From: Arthrobacter sp. PvP023
Lineage (GTDB): Bacteria; Actinomycetota; Actinomycetes; Actinomycetales; Micrococcaceae
Assembly (NCBI RefSeq): GCF_017832975.1
Contig: NZ_JAFIBI010000001.1
Location: 1,426,001 to 1,490,000 of the forward strand
DNA length: 64,000 nucleotides
Reading direction: 5' to 3'
Shown piece by piece: positions 52,290-60,502 of the stretch. Position 1 is the first letter of the stretch. Each line of letters opens with the position of its first letter. The notes under the pieces are model-generated. The model saw only the letters and a list, made by a program, of their open reading frames with translations, searched no databases and was not told where the DNA came from. The position numbers and the translations under genes were made by a program.

Positions 52290-53036
52290 CTACTGCCAGG
52301 AAGGGCCCACCGGCCCTTGGCGTGCACAGATCCTGAGGATTTCCGCACTGACGCTGACAAGTGACTGCTTGCTGGACCTGGACAGATGCATCAGTTCCTC
52401 AAGGGCGCGCTCCGGGCCGTATCCGTGCCGCTGCATCAGGATCCCCTGGGCGCGGTGGGTGGTATCCCGGCTGTGCAGGGCCGCAGTAACCACTTCCGTG
52501 AAGCGGCGCGGGGTGTCAGAACCTTGGATGTGGTCCAGCAGCGTGGCGGCGGGAACGGCGAATTTTTCCAGGGAGCGGGCTGCGGCATCGTCGAAGGCTC
52601 CGGGCTGCGGTGAGTAGACCTTCAAAGACCCCAGGCACCTGCTGGCGACCACGAGGGGCGAGCTGATCACGGACTTTATGGAGAGATCCCTGGCGGCCTT
52701 GGACCAGAGGGGCCAGCGGTCATCGGTTCCGGCGTCGTTGACCAGGACGGTGCGTTGGGACTCCCAGGAGTGCAGGCAGGGTCCCTGGCCGAGCTCGTAC
52801 TGCGCCGCGTCCGCATTGACCACCACAGTGTCCGTGGGCCCTGCGCTGGACAGGCCGCCTTCTTCGTCCACCAAAGACACGCCCGCGCCGGAGCATCCCG
52901 GGAAAGCGTCGCGGACACCCTCGGCGAGCAGCTGCACGGCGCGCTCCACCTTCTCCTGGGTCAGGAGCAGGCCCTTGACGCGGGCGAGTGTGAACGTGAT
53001 TTCATCGAGGGGGAGATGCCGTGGCATGAGCGCCAA
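52290..53036 (-). CDS. GAF-ANTAR regulator
   Basis: 248 residues. GAF domain about 25-170 (AVQLLAEGVRDAFPGCSGAG, YELGQGPCLHSWE, VVASRCLGSLKVY). ANTAR about 185-238 (ALHSRDTTHRAQGILMQRHG, ALEELMHLSRSSKQSL). The GPC motif in the GAF core recurs in the two neighbours. It converges on the MinD-like gene with 10 bp between stops. Confidence 0.9.
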   Translation of the reverse strand: MALMPRHLPLDEITFTLARVKGLLLTQEKVERAVQLLAEGVRDAFPGCSGAGVSLVDEEGGLSSAGPTDTVVVNADAAQYELGQGPCLHSWESQRTVLVNDAGTDDRWPLWSKAARDLSIKSVISSPLVVASRCLGSLKVYSPQPGAFDDAAARSLEKFAVPAATLLDHIQGSDTPRRFTEVVTAALHSRDTTHRAQGILMQRHGYGPERALEELMHLSRSSKQSLVSVSAEILRICARQGPVGPSWQ

Positions 53037-53169
53037 CCTTCTGCATCAGGACATGTAACGTCCTGGTAGGTGCCCCCTGCTGGGCCGGGACCGGTAACAG
53101 GTCCGTAACCAGCATAACCCTCCCGCGGGCTGCCCTTGCTCCGGGACTGCATCGGTGCAGAGCCTCCGA

Positions 53170-53910
53170 TCACTTCCGGCGGGTGAGAATCTCCCCGCTG
53201 TTGGCGAGGTGTGCGGCCACGTCCCTGAGCTTCATGTTCGATTCCGAGCTCGCCTTGGTCAGCACCAGGAAGGCCTGTTGGGGCGTGATTTTGAACCTCT
53301 CCATCAGGATCCCCTTGGCCTGGCCAATCAGGTCCCGGGTGTCCAGGGCCTGGGTCAGCTGCGCGATTTCCTTGGCGTCGGAGAACGCGATGGCAGCGTG
53401 GGCAGCCACGAGCAGTGCGATCTGTTCCGATTCGTCGTCGAAGACGTTCACGTCCTGGCCGTAAAGGTTCAAGGCGCCCAGTTTGTCCCCCTCCACGAAG
53501 AGCTGGATGGAGAGCATGCTGCGGGCGCCAAGGTCGTAGGCCGCCTTCGCGAAGCCGGGCCACCGTTTGTCCTTGCCCATGTCGGGAACCCGCACGACGC
53601 GTTCGTCATAGGCTGCCTCCAGGCAGGGACCCTGTCCCATCTCACTTTGGAGCGCGTCTATTTTGACCGGAAGTTCGCCCGAGGCAGCCCGGGACTCGAT
53701 CGTGCGGCGGCCGGTCACCAGGCTGATGGAGGCCTCCGCGACGTGCGGGACCAGTTCCAGGGCGGCGTGGACAATGCTCGTCAGGATCGCTTCGGTGTCC
53801 TGTTCCTGCTGCAGGTCCCGGGCAAGATCGCTGAGCCGGCCAGCCAGCCCGCCGCTGGCCGCCGGTGGCCCTTCGACAGGTTCACGCGTGCTGGCGGACT
53901 TCGATGTCAT
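53170..53910 (-). CDS. GAF-ANTAR regulator
   Basis: 246 residues. The N-terminus includes STREPVEG, encoded by a sequence resembling the REP palindrome found in the E2 linker. GAF domain about 40-180 (ALELVPHVAEASISLV, EMGQGPCLEAAYDERV, GDKLGALNLYG); ANTAR about 190-240 (ALDTRDLIGQAKGILMERFK, AFLVLTKASSESNMKL). It is 133 bp upstream of the second ANTAR gene on the same strand. Confidence 0.9.
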   Translation of the reverse strand: MTSKSASTREPVEGPPAASGGLAGRLSDLARDLQQEQDTEAILTSIVHAALELVPHVAEASISLVTGRRTIESRAASGELPVKIDALQSEMGQGPCLEAAYDERVVRVPDMGKDKRWPGFAKAAYDLGARSMLSIQLFVEGDKLGALNLYGQDVNVFDDESEQIALLVAAHAAIAFSDAKEIAQLTQALDTRDLIGQAKGILMERFKITPQQAFLVLTKASSESNMKLRDVAAHLANSGEILTRRK

Positions 53911-54061
53911 GGGTCGTCCTTAACCGAGGGATTGCGACAGAGATTATGAGGCGATATCTGATCCTAAGCCCGGAAGGGGACGATGCGGGAGGGGAGGATG
54001 TGTGGGGTTCGGGGCGGGTGGTCCGCGGCGGTATTGCCCGGGCCTGCATAGGATGAAAGGG

Positions 54062-55279
54062 ATGACCTCCGCACAAGCAACCAAAGCCTTCAGCCTCCGC
54101 AGCATTGCCGTCCCCGCGTTCGGACCGGCGCTGCTGTTCTGCATCGGCGAAGGGGCGGTGCTTCCGGTGGTGGCGCTTTCCGCCCGCGACCTCGGCGCCT
54201 CCGTGGCGGTGGCCGCGCTGATCGTCACGCTGATCGGCCTGGGGTCATGGTTCTTCAACCTGCCGGCCTCCCTGATCACCCTGAAATTCGGCGAACGCTG
54301 GTCCATCGTCGGCGCCGCCGCGGCCGGTGCCCTGGCGCTGACGGCGGCAGCGCTGTCCTCGGTGATTCCCGACGGCCTGTGGCTGCTCGCCGCGGCGATG
54401 GTCGTCGTCGGGATGGCCGCCAGCGTCTTCAGCCTGGCCCGGCAGAAATACCTGACCGAGGCCGTTCCCGTCGCCTTCCGCGCCCGCGCCCTGTCCACGC
54501 TGGGCGGCGTGAGCAGGATCGGCATCTTCATCGGACCTTTCGTAGGCGCCGGCGTGATGCAGTTTGCCGGGATCAGCGGCGCGTACTGGGTGGGCGTTGC
54601 GGCCATGGCGGCGGCCGCCGTCCTGTCCGTCACCATCCCGGACCTGCCGCCCGCGCCGGGTTCCGCCGACGGGAACCGCGGACCGGAACCCACCATGCGC
54701 GGCATCGCCAGGTCCCACGCGGGGGTGTTCCTCACCGTGGGCGCCGGGATCCTGCTGCTCAGCGCCCTGCGAGCGTCCCGGCAGGTGGTCATCCCGCTCT
54801 GGGCGGACAACCTGGGCATGGACGCCACGCACGCCTCGCTGATCTATGGACTCTCCGGGGCGATCGACATGCTGGTGTTCTACCCGGCCGGCAAGCTCAT
54901 GGACCGCAAGGGCCGGCAATGGGTGGCCATCCCGTCCACGGTAATCATGGGCACCGCCCTGATGCTCATTCCGCTGACGGGCAGCTTCGTGGGCCTATTG
55001 CTGGCGGCCCTGCTGATCGGGTTCGGCAACGGCATCAGCTCCGGCCTCATCATGACCCTCGGCGCCGACTTCTCCCCGGACCGCGGCCGCGGCCAGTTCC
55101 TGGGACTCTGGCGCTTCATCGCCGACGCCGGCGCCACCGGCGGCCCGGTCCTCCTCTCCGGCGTCACCGCCGCAATCTCACTCGGGGCCGGCGTTTGGGC
55201 CACCGGAGTGCTGGGGTTCGCCGCCGCCGTCGTCTTCGCCATCACGATTCCGCGGCTCAAGCACCGCCGGAACTACTAG
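54062..55279 (+). CDS. MFS transporter
   Basis: 405 residues from ATG 54062 (ATG 54053 possible; the frame is open further up without support). Twelve TM helices are visible. The loop between helices 2 and 3 has NLPASLITLKFGERW in place of the classic GxxxDRxGRR, while the repeat between helices 8 and 9 keeps GKLMDRKGRQW. IGIFIGPFVGAGVMQ marks helix 5 as in drug:H+ antiporters. Substrate unknown. No regulator is directly adjacent. Confidence 0.9.
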   Translation: MTSAQATKAFSLRSIAVPAFGPALLFCIGEGAVLPVVALSARDLGASVAVAALIVTLIGLGSWFFNLPASLITLKFGERWSIVGAAAAGALALTAAALSSVIPDGLWLLAAAMVVVGMAASVFSLARQKYLTEAVPVAFRARALSTLGGVSRIGIFIGPFVGAGVMQFAGISGAYWVGVAAMAAAAVLSVTIPDLPPAPGSADGNRGPEPTMRGIARSHAGVFLTVGAGILLLSALRASRQVVIPLWADNLGMDATHASLIYGLSGAIDMLVFYPAGKLMDRKGRQWVAIPSTVIMGTALMLIPLTGSFVGLLLAALLIGFGNGISSGLIMTLGADFSPDRGRGQFLGLWRFIADAGATGGPVLLSGVTAAISLGAGVWATGVLGFAAAVVFAITIPRLKHRRNY

Positions 55280-55289
55280 CCGAGCCGTC

Positions 55290-56285
55290 TTAGCCGACGG
55301 GCGCCGCAGTGCGCAGTCCGTGGATGAACTCAAGCTTGTCGATCACGGGCGCGGAGAGTACGAAGGGGTACAGATCGGCCTTGCCCATGCTGCGGTTGAC
55401 CTGGTTCAGCGCGATTGAGAGCGGAAGCCACTCCGTCTCCACAACCGCCCGGAAAGATGCATTCCGGGGAGCGGCTGAAATGAGGCCGAACTCCCGGGCG
55501 GTGTCGAGGGTGTCGCAGATGTGCAGGTAGTGGGCGAACGACTCCGCAAAGTCTTCATACGGATGCATAGTGGCGTACTTCGAAATGTACTTTTCGTTCC
55601 AGTCCGCCGGCGCGTCTTCGCTGTAATGGCGGTCTATCTCCGCCTGGTAGTCCTTGGTGTCGTCGCCAAACAGCTCCCTGGCCCCGCGCGTCCGACCGTC
55701 GTCGCTGAAGACCAGCGTGGTCTCGAAATAGTGCCCCACTTCGTGCCGGAAATGGCCAAGCATCGTCCGGTACGGTTCATCGAGTTGGGAACGCATTCTT
55801 TCGCGATAGGCATCGTCGCTCTCGGCCAGGTTGATGGTAATCACTCCGTCGGCATGTCCGATCACCACCTCTTCGTTGACACTCGACAAGAGGTCGAACG
55901 CCAGGCCGCCGTCAGGATCCTCCGCGCGGGTGACGATAGGCATGCCGAGTTCATCGAGTTCGGCGACAAGGTGGCGCTTGGCTTGCTCGGCCGCCACGAA
56001 CTGCGAAAGTCCTTTGGCGTCGCTGTCGTTGGGCCGAGTACGCGTGAGTTCGCAACTGAAGCATGGGCGGCCGCTCTCCGGCGCCAGCCAGGTGCAGCCG
56101 GATAGCAGCAAATTTATACAGCGGTGCCAGGTGGCTCCCGTCGCATCGGTATGCCGGCCCTGGCTGTCCACCTGGACCAAGGCGCGCGAGTCCCGCAGGT
56201 ATGCCAGGTTGGATCCGCACTGCAGGCAGACGGAATTTTCAAAGTACAAGGCCGAACCGCAGACACTGCAGGATTGTTTTTTCAC
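55290..56285 (-). CDS. Putative zinc-binding metallopeptidase with zinc ribbon
   Basis: 331 residues. The N-terminus has a rubredoxin-like ribbon, CSVCGSALYFENSVCLQCGS, and two further cysteines (SGRPCFSCEL, about 93-96). The protease domain contains FRHEVGHYF (about 178-186), the HExxH-type zinc site, and a downstream Glu in EDFAESFAHYLH. The family is a cytoplasmic metallopeptidase of about 330 residues of unknown substrate. It converges on the MFS gene with 10 bp between stops. Confidence 0.87.
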   Translation of the reverse strand: MKKQSCSVCGSALYFENSVCLQCGSNLAYLRDSRALVQVDSQGRHTDATGATWHRCINLLLSGCTWLAPESGRPCFSCELTRTRPNDSDAKGLSQFVAAEQAKRHLVAELDELGMPIVTRAEDPDGGLAFDLLSSVNEEVVIGHADGVITINLAESDDAYRERMRSQLDEPYRTMLGHFRHEVGHYFETTLVFSDDGRTRGARELFGDDTKDYQAEIDRHYSEDAPADWNEKYISKYATMHPYEDFAESFAHYLHICDTLDTAREFGLISAAPRNASFRAVVETEWLPLSIALNQVNRSMGKADLYPFVLSAPVIDKLEFIHGLRTAAPVG

Positions 56286-56376
56286 CTCACGATCCTACCC
56301 GCGCCGTCACGGCCCGCCGGAACCAATGGCCGGCGGCCCACTAGCGGCGCGGGCGGATCAGGGCCAAACTGCCGGT

Positions 56377-56904
56377 ATGAAAATTGTCGAATGTTTGGCG
56401 CCGTTCACGGGGACCTGGCAGGGCCACAACCGGATGCGGATCATGCCCACGGACGAGTACCAGGAATCAGTGTCCGCCGCGACGGTGGCGGTGACGGCAA
56501 AGGACTTCGTGACCGTCGAGTACACGTGGGCGCACGAGGGCCAGCCGCAGAACGGCCTGCTGCTCCTGGGCTCGGGGCCGGCGTCTCGTGGTGGACCAGG
56601 CGGTGAGGCGACGGCGGCGGGCGAGGCACCGCCGTCGGACGCTTCTTCCGGACCAGGCGCCACGGCGGTGTGGGTGGATTCCTTCCACTCCGGGCCGGAG
56701 TGGCTCACCCTGTCCGGGAACATCGGCGGCGACGGCGTGGTCCGGCTGACCGGCTCCTATCCCGCCCCGGAGGGACCCGACTGGGGCTGGCAGATCCACA
56801 TCGAACCCGGCGACGGCAACGGCGGGCGCATCACCATGCACAACGTGGTGCCAGGCCACGATCCGTACCAGGTGGTTGAGGCCACCTACCGCAGGCAGGC
56901 CTAG
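56377..56904 (+). CDS. Small lipocalin-like/DUF1579-type protein
   Basis: 175 residues from ATG 56377. FTGTWQGHNRMRIMPTDEYQ near the start has the GTWxG pattern of DUF1579 and lipocalin-like folds, followed by beta-strand segments (TVAVTAKDFVTVEYTWAH, WGWQIHIEPGDGNGGRITMH). A Gly/Ala/Pro-rich loop (about 75-100) is inserted. No signal peptide. Followed 9 bp later by a gene in the same direction. Role unknown. Confidence 0.65.
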   Translation: MKIVECLAPFTGTWQGHNRMRIMPTDEYQESVSAATVAVTAKDFVTVEYTWAHEGQPQNGLLLLGSGPASRGGPGGEATAAGEAPPSDASSGPGATAVWVDSFHSGPEWLTLSGNIGGDGVVRLTGSYPAPEGPDWGWQIHIEPGDGNGGRITMHNVVPGHDPYQVVEATYRRQA

Positions 56905-56913
56905 GAGCGCGCC

Positions 56914-57648
56914 ATGGAATCCATCAGATCACTCATCGCCGCCGCGGAACGCGACTCCCGGCTCCCCGAAGGAGAGGACGAGCGGTTCACCGGCTACGGC
57001 ATCATGGGCCAGCCGTTCAGCTCCGGCTACCTCCTCGCGCTGCGCCGCTTTTCCGCCACCTCAGTGGGCCCCGGCTACACCGCCATATGGCTGCGGCGCC
57101 CCTCGGGCGCCTGGATCATGTACACGGACGTGCCCGCGGACGTGTCCTGCCCCCGCTACTTCGGCAGCGCCCTGGAGGCCACATCGGTCCACCGGATCGA
57201 CGTCGCATGGCTCGACGACCACCGCTTCACGGTGGATATAGCGGACGACGTCGGGCTCCACTGGGAGGTCAGCCTCGCCGCCACACCGGTCACCCGGGCG
57301 ATGTCCGCGCTCGCCTCCGCGCTGCCGGCGAAACTGTGGGGCAACCCGGCATTCCTGCGGGTCATGGGAGCCGTGGCCGGGCCCTCGCTGCAGGCCGGCA
57401 GGATCGGGCTGGTTGGCCGGGTCCCCAACGGCCAGGGTTTCCGGGCCAACCCCAGGCGGATGTGGTTCATCTCCGGCAGCACCGCCACGCTGCAGGGCGA
57501 AGACCTGGGTTCCCTGCAGGCACTTCCTGTGCAGACCCGGCTGGGCGACTTCTGGATTCCCCAGCGCGGGATCTTCATGATGGGCTCGTCCAGGTTCGAC
57601 GCGTTCGACCCCGCTGCGCACCACGCCCTTCCTGGCCCGCCCGGCTAG
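56914..57648 (+). CDS. Conserved hypothetical protein
   Basis: 244 residues with no signal or TM. Notable segments are FTGYGIMGQPFSSGYLLALR and GPGYTAIWLRRPSGAWIMYTD near the start, WEVSLAATPVTRAMSALASA in the middle and FWIPQRGIFMMGSSRFDAF at the end. Beta-rich in the first half, helical later. I do not recognise the family. Likely cotranscribed with the DUF1579-type gene. It ends next to a 32-bp repeat array. Confidence 0.65.
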   Translation: MESIRSLIAAAERDSRLPEGEDERFTGYGIMGQPFSSGYLLALRRFSATSVGPGYTAIWLRRPSGAWIMYTDVPADVSCPRYFGSALEATSVHRIDVAWLDDHRFTVDIADDVGLHWEVSLAATPVTRAMSALASALPAKLWGNPAFLRVMGAVAGPSLQAGRIGLVGRVPNGQGFRANPRRMWFISGSTATLQGEDLGSLQALPVQTRLGDFWIPQRGIFMMGSSRFDAFDPAAHHALPGPPG

Positions 57649-57661
57649 CCCCCAACCGATT

Positions 57662-57778
57662 GGGACGCTCTCTCACTTCCGGCGCGCTTTTCCGGGACGC
57701 TCTCTCACTTCCGGCGCGCTTTTCCGCGACGCTCTCTCACTACCGGCGCGTTTTTACGCGACGCTCTCTCACTACCGG
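57662..57778. repeat. 32-bp tandem repeats, four units
   Basis: Units start at 57662, 57694, 57726 and 57758, exactly 32 bp apart. The core is G(G/C)GACGCTCTCTCAC followed by T(T/A)CCGGCGCG(C)TTTT. The first two are identical; the third and fourth differ at a few bases; the last is cut short. It lies between convergent genes. Confidence 0.88.
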
Positions 57779-57790
57779 TTGGGGCGGGCA

Positions 57791-58879
57791 CTACTTCGCT
57801 GGCGTGGGGTCGCCCGCCTTGGTGCGCTCCAGGATGCCGTCCACGACGTATGCCGCGTCCCGGCCCACCCCGCCTACTAGCCCCGACGTGAGCGAGTACT
57901 GGAACGGCATGCCCACGAAATACAGTCCGGGCAGCTCCTGCACCACGCCCCGGCGGGTGATCGGCCAACCCCAGTCCGTCACGGGCAGTCCCTCGATCCA
58001 GTCGAGCGACGGCTTGTGGCCGGTCGCCCAGATGACGGTGCGTACGCTCCGGGACGTCCCGTCGTCGAACGCTGGCTTTCCGCCGGCAGCGCCACGGAAC
58101 CGCGGCAGCCGGACCACGCCTGCCCTGTCCAGGTCCTTGACGGAGATCCGGAACAGCGGCGCTCCGTGCCGGTGGAAGTTGGCGGATACCCTCCGCCCCA
58201 GCGGGTTGTCCGTTGTCAGGACGAAATGGATGAACCGCCAGTAGAGGGGGTCGGCCCAGCGCAGCACGGGATCGGGCACGTGGGGAGTGGGGCGGCCGGA
58301 AATGAAGGTGCGGTGGGTGGCGGCGAGCTCAAGTGCGATCTCTGCACCGGAGATCCCGGCGCCCACCACCAGCACGTCGCCGTCCGGGATGTCCGCAGGG
58401 CGCCGGTACTGGGAGCTGTGGAGCTGCAGGATTCCGGCGTCCAGGCCGGCGGCCGCAGCCGGAATGCGGGGGAGCGCGTTGGCGCCGACAGCGGCAATCA
58501 CGTTGCGCGCGTGAAGGACGCCACCGGTGGTGGTGACGGCGAAGCCGGTCCCCGTGGCGCCAACACTGAGCACCTGGACGCCGGTCCGGACCGGGAGGCT
58601 GAACTTCCGGGCGTACGCCTCGAGATAGTCGGCAAACTCGTCCTTGGAAGGGCACGTGTTCCGCGCGGCCAGGAACGCAAGGCCGGGAAGGCCGACGCGC
58701 TGGGCCGGGGTGAAGAGGCGGAGGGAATCCCACCTTGCCCGCCAGACGTCCCCGATCCGCGGTGCCTGCTCCAGGATGACGAACCGCAGTCCCGTCCTGG
58801 AGAGGTGATAGCCGGCGGCAAGTCCCGCCTGGCCGGCGCCGAGCACCACCACATCAAACTGCTGCATGTCCTGGTCCAT
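57791..58879 (-). CDS. Flavin-containing monooxygenase
   Basis: 362 residues from ATG 58879. FAD motif VVVLGAGQAGLAAGYHL (about 8-26) and NADPH motif DVLVVGAGISGAEIALELA (about 165-185). GILQLHSSQYR resembles the FMO/BVMO fingerprint FxGxxxHSxxY before the NADPH site. Near the end IWATGHKPSLDW matches the ATGY motif. It oxygenates a nucleophilic heteroatom or ketone; the substrate is unknown. The divergent TetR gene probably regulates it. Confidence 0.9.
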   Translation of the reverse strand: MDQDMQQFDVVVLGAGQAGLAAGYHLSRTGLRFVILEQAPRIGDVWRARWDSLRLFTPAQRVGLPGLAFLAARNTCPSKDEFADYLEAYARKFSLPVRTGVQVLSVGATGTGFAVTTTGGVLHARNVIAAVGANALPRIPAAAAGLDAGILQLHSSQYRRPADIPDGDVLVVGAGISGAEIALELAATHRTFISGRPTPHVPDPVLRWADPLYWRFIHFVLTTDNPLGRRVSANFHRHGAPLFRISVKDLDRAGVVRLPRFRGAAGGKPAFDDGTSRSVRTVIWATGHKPSLDWIEGLPVTDWGWPITRRGVVQELPGLYFVGMPFQYSLTSGLVGGVGRDAAYVVDGILERTKAGDPTPAK

Positions 58880-58922
58880 TACTGGCTCCTTATGACCGAA
58901 CAACTGCTGTTTTTCGATGTGA

Positions 58923-58959
58923 TTAGAATACCATTCCAGTGAGTGGAGGGATAGTCTAA
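58923..58959. promoter_or_regulatory. Candidate operator between monooxygenase and TetR gene
   Basis: TTAGAATACCATTCCA (58923-58938) and TGGAGGGATAGTCTAA (58944-58959) form an imperfect inverted repeat (12 of 16 positions), covering most of the 84-bp divergent gap, which suits TetR control of both genes. Confidence 0.6.
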
Positions 58960-58963
58960 TTTC

Positions 58964-59602
58964 ATGGCGCCAGTACCTAGGACAACAGCTCCCCGCATCA
59001 CCCGAAGGACGGCACAGGCGGCGGACACCAGGCTGCACATCGTGGCCACCGCCCGCGAGCTCTTCGCTGCCAACGGCTACGTGCGCACCACCATCGAAGG
59101 CGTTGCTGCCGAGAGCGGCGTGGCGGTGCAGACCGTCTACAACTCCGTAGGAAACAAGGCAGCACTGCTCTCAGCTGTGCTGGATGACGCCGCCTCAGGT
59201 CCGAATGCGCCGGCGCAGGTGCTGGAGTTCATGCGTGAGCGGACCCGCCAAGCTCCGGATCTTCAAGCGCTGCTGGCCATGCTGGCGGACTGGTTCGTCG
59301 AGGTGCATCAGCGGACCGGCACAGTGCTGGGCGTGATCGCGCAGGCAGCAGCCGTGGATGCCGACGTTGCGAAACTGGAAAAGGCCCGCGCCCTGCAGCG
59401 GCTGACGCGGTATCACGAGGCGGCCGCGGCGGTAAGGGAACGCGGCGGCCTGACCTCGGGCATGTCCGACGAAGACGCCGCCGCCGCCATCTGGTCCCTG
59501 GGCCATCCGCAGGCTTACCGCACCCTGGTGAACGACGCCGGATGGACCCCGGAAGCATACCGGGAGTGGATCCTCAAGGCGCTCGCCGCCGCTTTGGCAT
59601 AG
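58964..59602 (+). CDS. TetR-family regulator
   Basis: 212 residues. The HTH is TRLHIVATARELFAANGYVR then TTIEGVAAESGVAVQTVYN (about 22-65). The ligand domain follows, with HQRTGTVLGVIAQAAAVDAD near 115 and AAAAIWSLGHPQAYRTLV near 180. It is divergent from the flavin monooxygenase with an operator-like palindrome between, so it likely represses that gene in the absence of an aromatic or ketone ligand. Confidence 0.9.
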   Translation: MAPVPRTTAPRITRRTAQAADTRLHIVATARELFAANGYVRTTIEGVAAESGVAVQTVYNSVGNKAALLSAVLDDAASGPNAPAQVLEFMRERTRQAPDLQALLAMLADWFVEVHQRTGTVLGVIAQAAAVDADVAKLEKARALQRLTRYHEAAAAVRERGGLTSGMSDEDAAAAIWSLGHPQAYRTLVNDAGWTPEAYREWILKALAAALA

Positions 59603-59624
59603 GAGCGCGCTTGTCGTCTGCTGG

Positions 59625-59762
59625 ACCCTCTCTCATTACCTGCGGGCTTTTTTGAAACCCTCCCTCAGTACCTGCATGATTTTCCCAAACCATCTCTCAC
59701 TCTTCTTGAGAAAGTGAGAGAGGGTTTGGGATTTTGGGGCCGGAAGTGAGAGAGGGTTTGAC
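59625..59762. repeat. 32-bp repeats, three direct and two inverted units
   Basis: Direct units start at 59625, 59657 and 59689 (ACCCTCTCTCA and variants), each 32 bp apart. Two inverted units, GTGAGAGAGGGTTTG, start at 59714 and 59746, again 32 bp apart. The core CTCTCTCA matches the array at 57662. The two orientations can form a long hairpin. Located between convergent genes. Confidence 0.85.
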
Positions 59763-59767
59763 CGGGT

Positions 59768-60379
59768 TCAGGCGTCGCGGTGGCGGGGCTTCGCGGCTGC
59801 TCCGTACTGCGCCAAGGGCGCCAGCAAAGCGCTGCGGAGTTGCGGGGAGAGCTTGGTGGGAACATCCACTTCGGCAGCGATGGCCTGCAGCACGCGGCTC
59901 ATGTAGTTCCGGGCGCCGGCCGCGAGCGTGATGTCCAGGATTTCACGGTCGGTGAAGCCGTGGTCGCGCAGGTCGAGGGTGTCCGCGTCCGTCATGGTCT
60001 CGGCGTCGGTACTGAGCTTTTCGGCGTATTCCATCATGGCCACCTCGGCCGGTGACAGTCCCGCGTTGTGGTAGTCCCGGGCGATCTGGACCAGCTCGTC
60101 CTCGTCAATCGCCCGCAAGGCTTTCACTCCATGGGCAAGCCGGCAGTGCGCCGATCCGAGCGCCTGGGCCGCGGCCAGGGTGACCAGCTCGTAGCGGCGC
60201 AGATCCATTTTCTGGGTGATGGCGCTGATGAGCGCTTCAAACGCCACGTACGCTTCCGGGTTCACCGACAGGTCCTTGGTGAATTTGGCGACATAACCGC
60301 GGGACCGCAGCTCGTCGTCGTAGATCTTCGCCTTCAGGCCGAACGCCTGGCTTTCGGGAGTGGTGGCGAATATGGACAT
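59768..60379 (-). CDS. Carboxymuconolactone-decarboxylase/AhpD-like protein
   Basis: 203 residues from ATG 60379 (AAGGAT upstream). The CMD core contains DLRRYELVTLAAAQALGSAH followed by CRLAHGVKAL, a Cys and two His in the position of the AhpD CxxC/H active site, but with only one Cys. Later DREILDITLAAGARNYMSRV. Such proteins are peroxidase-like or decarboxylase-like; with one Cys it may be a variant peroxidase. It is on the same strand as the aminotransferase (123-bp gap). Confidence 0.83.
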   Translation of the reverse strand: MSIFATTPESQAFGLKAKIYDDELRSRGYVAKFTKDLSVNPEAYVAFEALISAITQKMDLRRYELVTLAAAQALGSAHCRLAHGVKALRAIDEDELVQIARDYHNAGLSPAEVAMMEYAEKLSTDAETMTDADTLDLRDHGFTDREILDITLAAGARNYMSRVLQAIAAEVDVPTKLSPQLRSALLAPLAQYGAAAKPRHRDA

Positions 60380-60502
60380 GGGCGATCCTTCTTCCGGCTG
60401 GGGCCACCCGCGCTGCACGGTGGTTAGCCCTGACAGCACCGGTGCGGACAAATGCGATATTCCTCCGCGACCTGCGGCGAGTCAACATATGGCCTTCAAT
60501 GT

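Noticed and set aside
50639..52360. 573-residue open frame antisense to the MinD-like ATPase
   Set aside because: Low-complexity Gly/Arg/Ala composition, overlaps recognised genes on both ends.
57662..57778. Possible CRISPR array (regular 32-bp period)
   Set aside because: The entire unit is conserved including the would-be spacers, and no cas gene is near.
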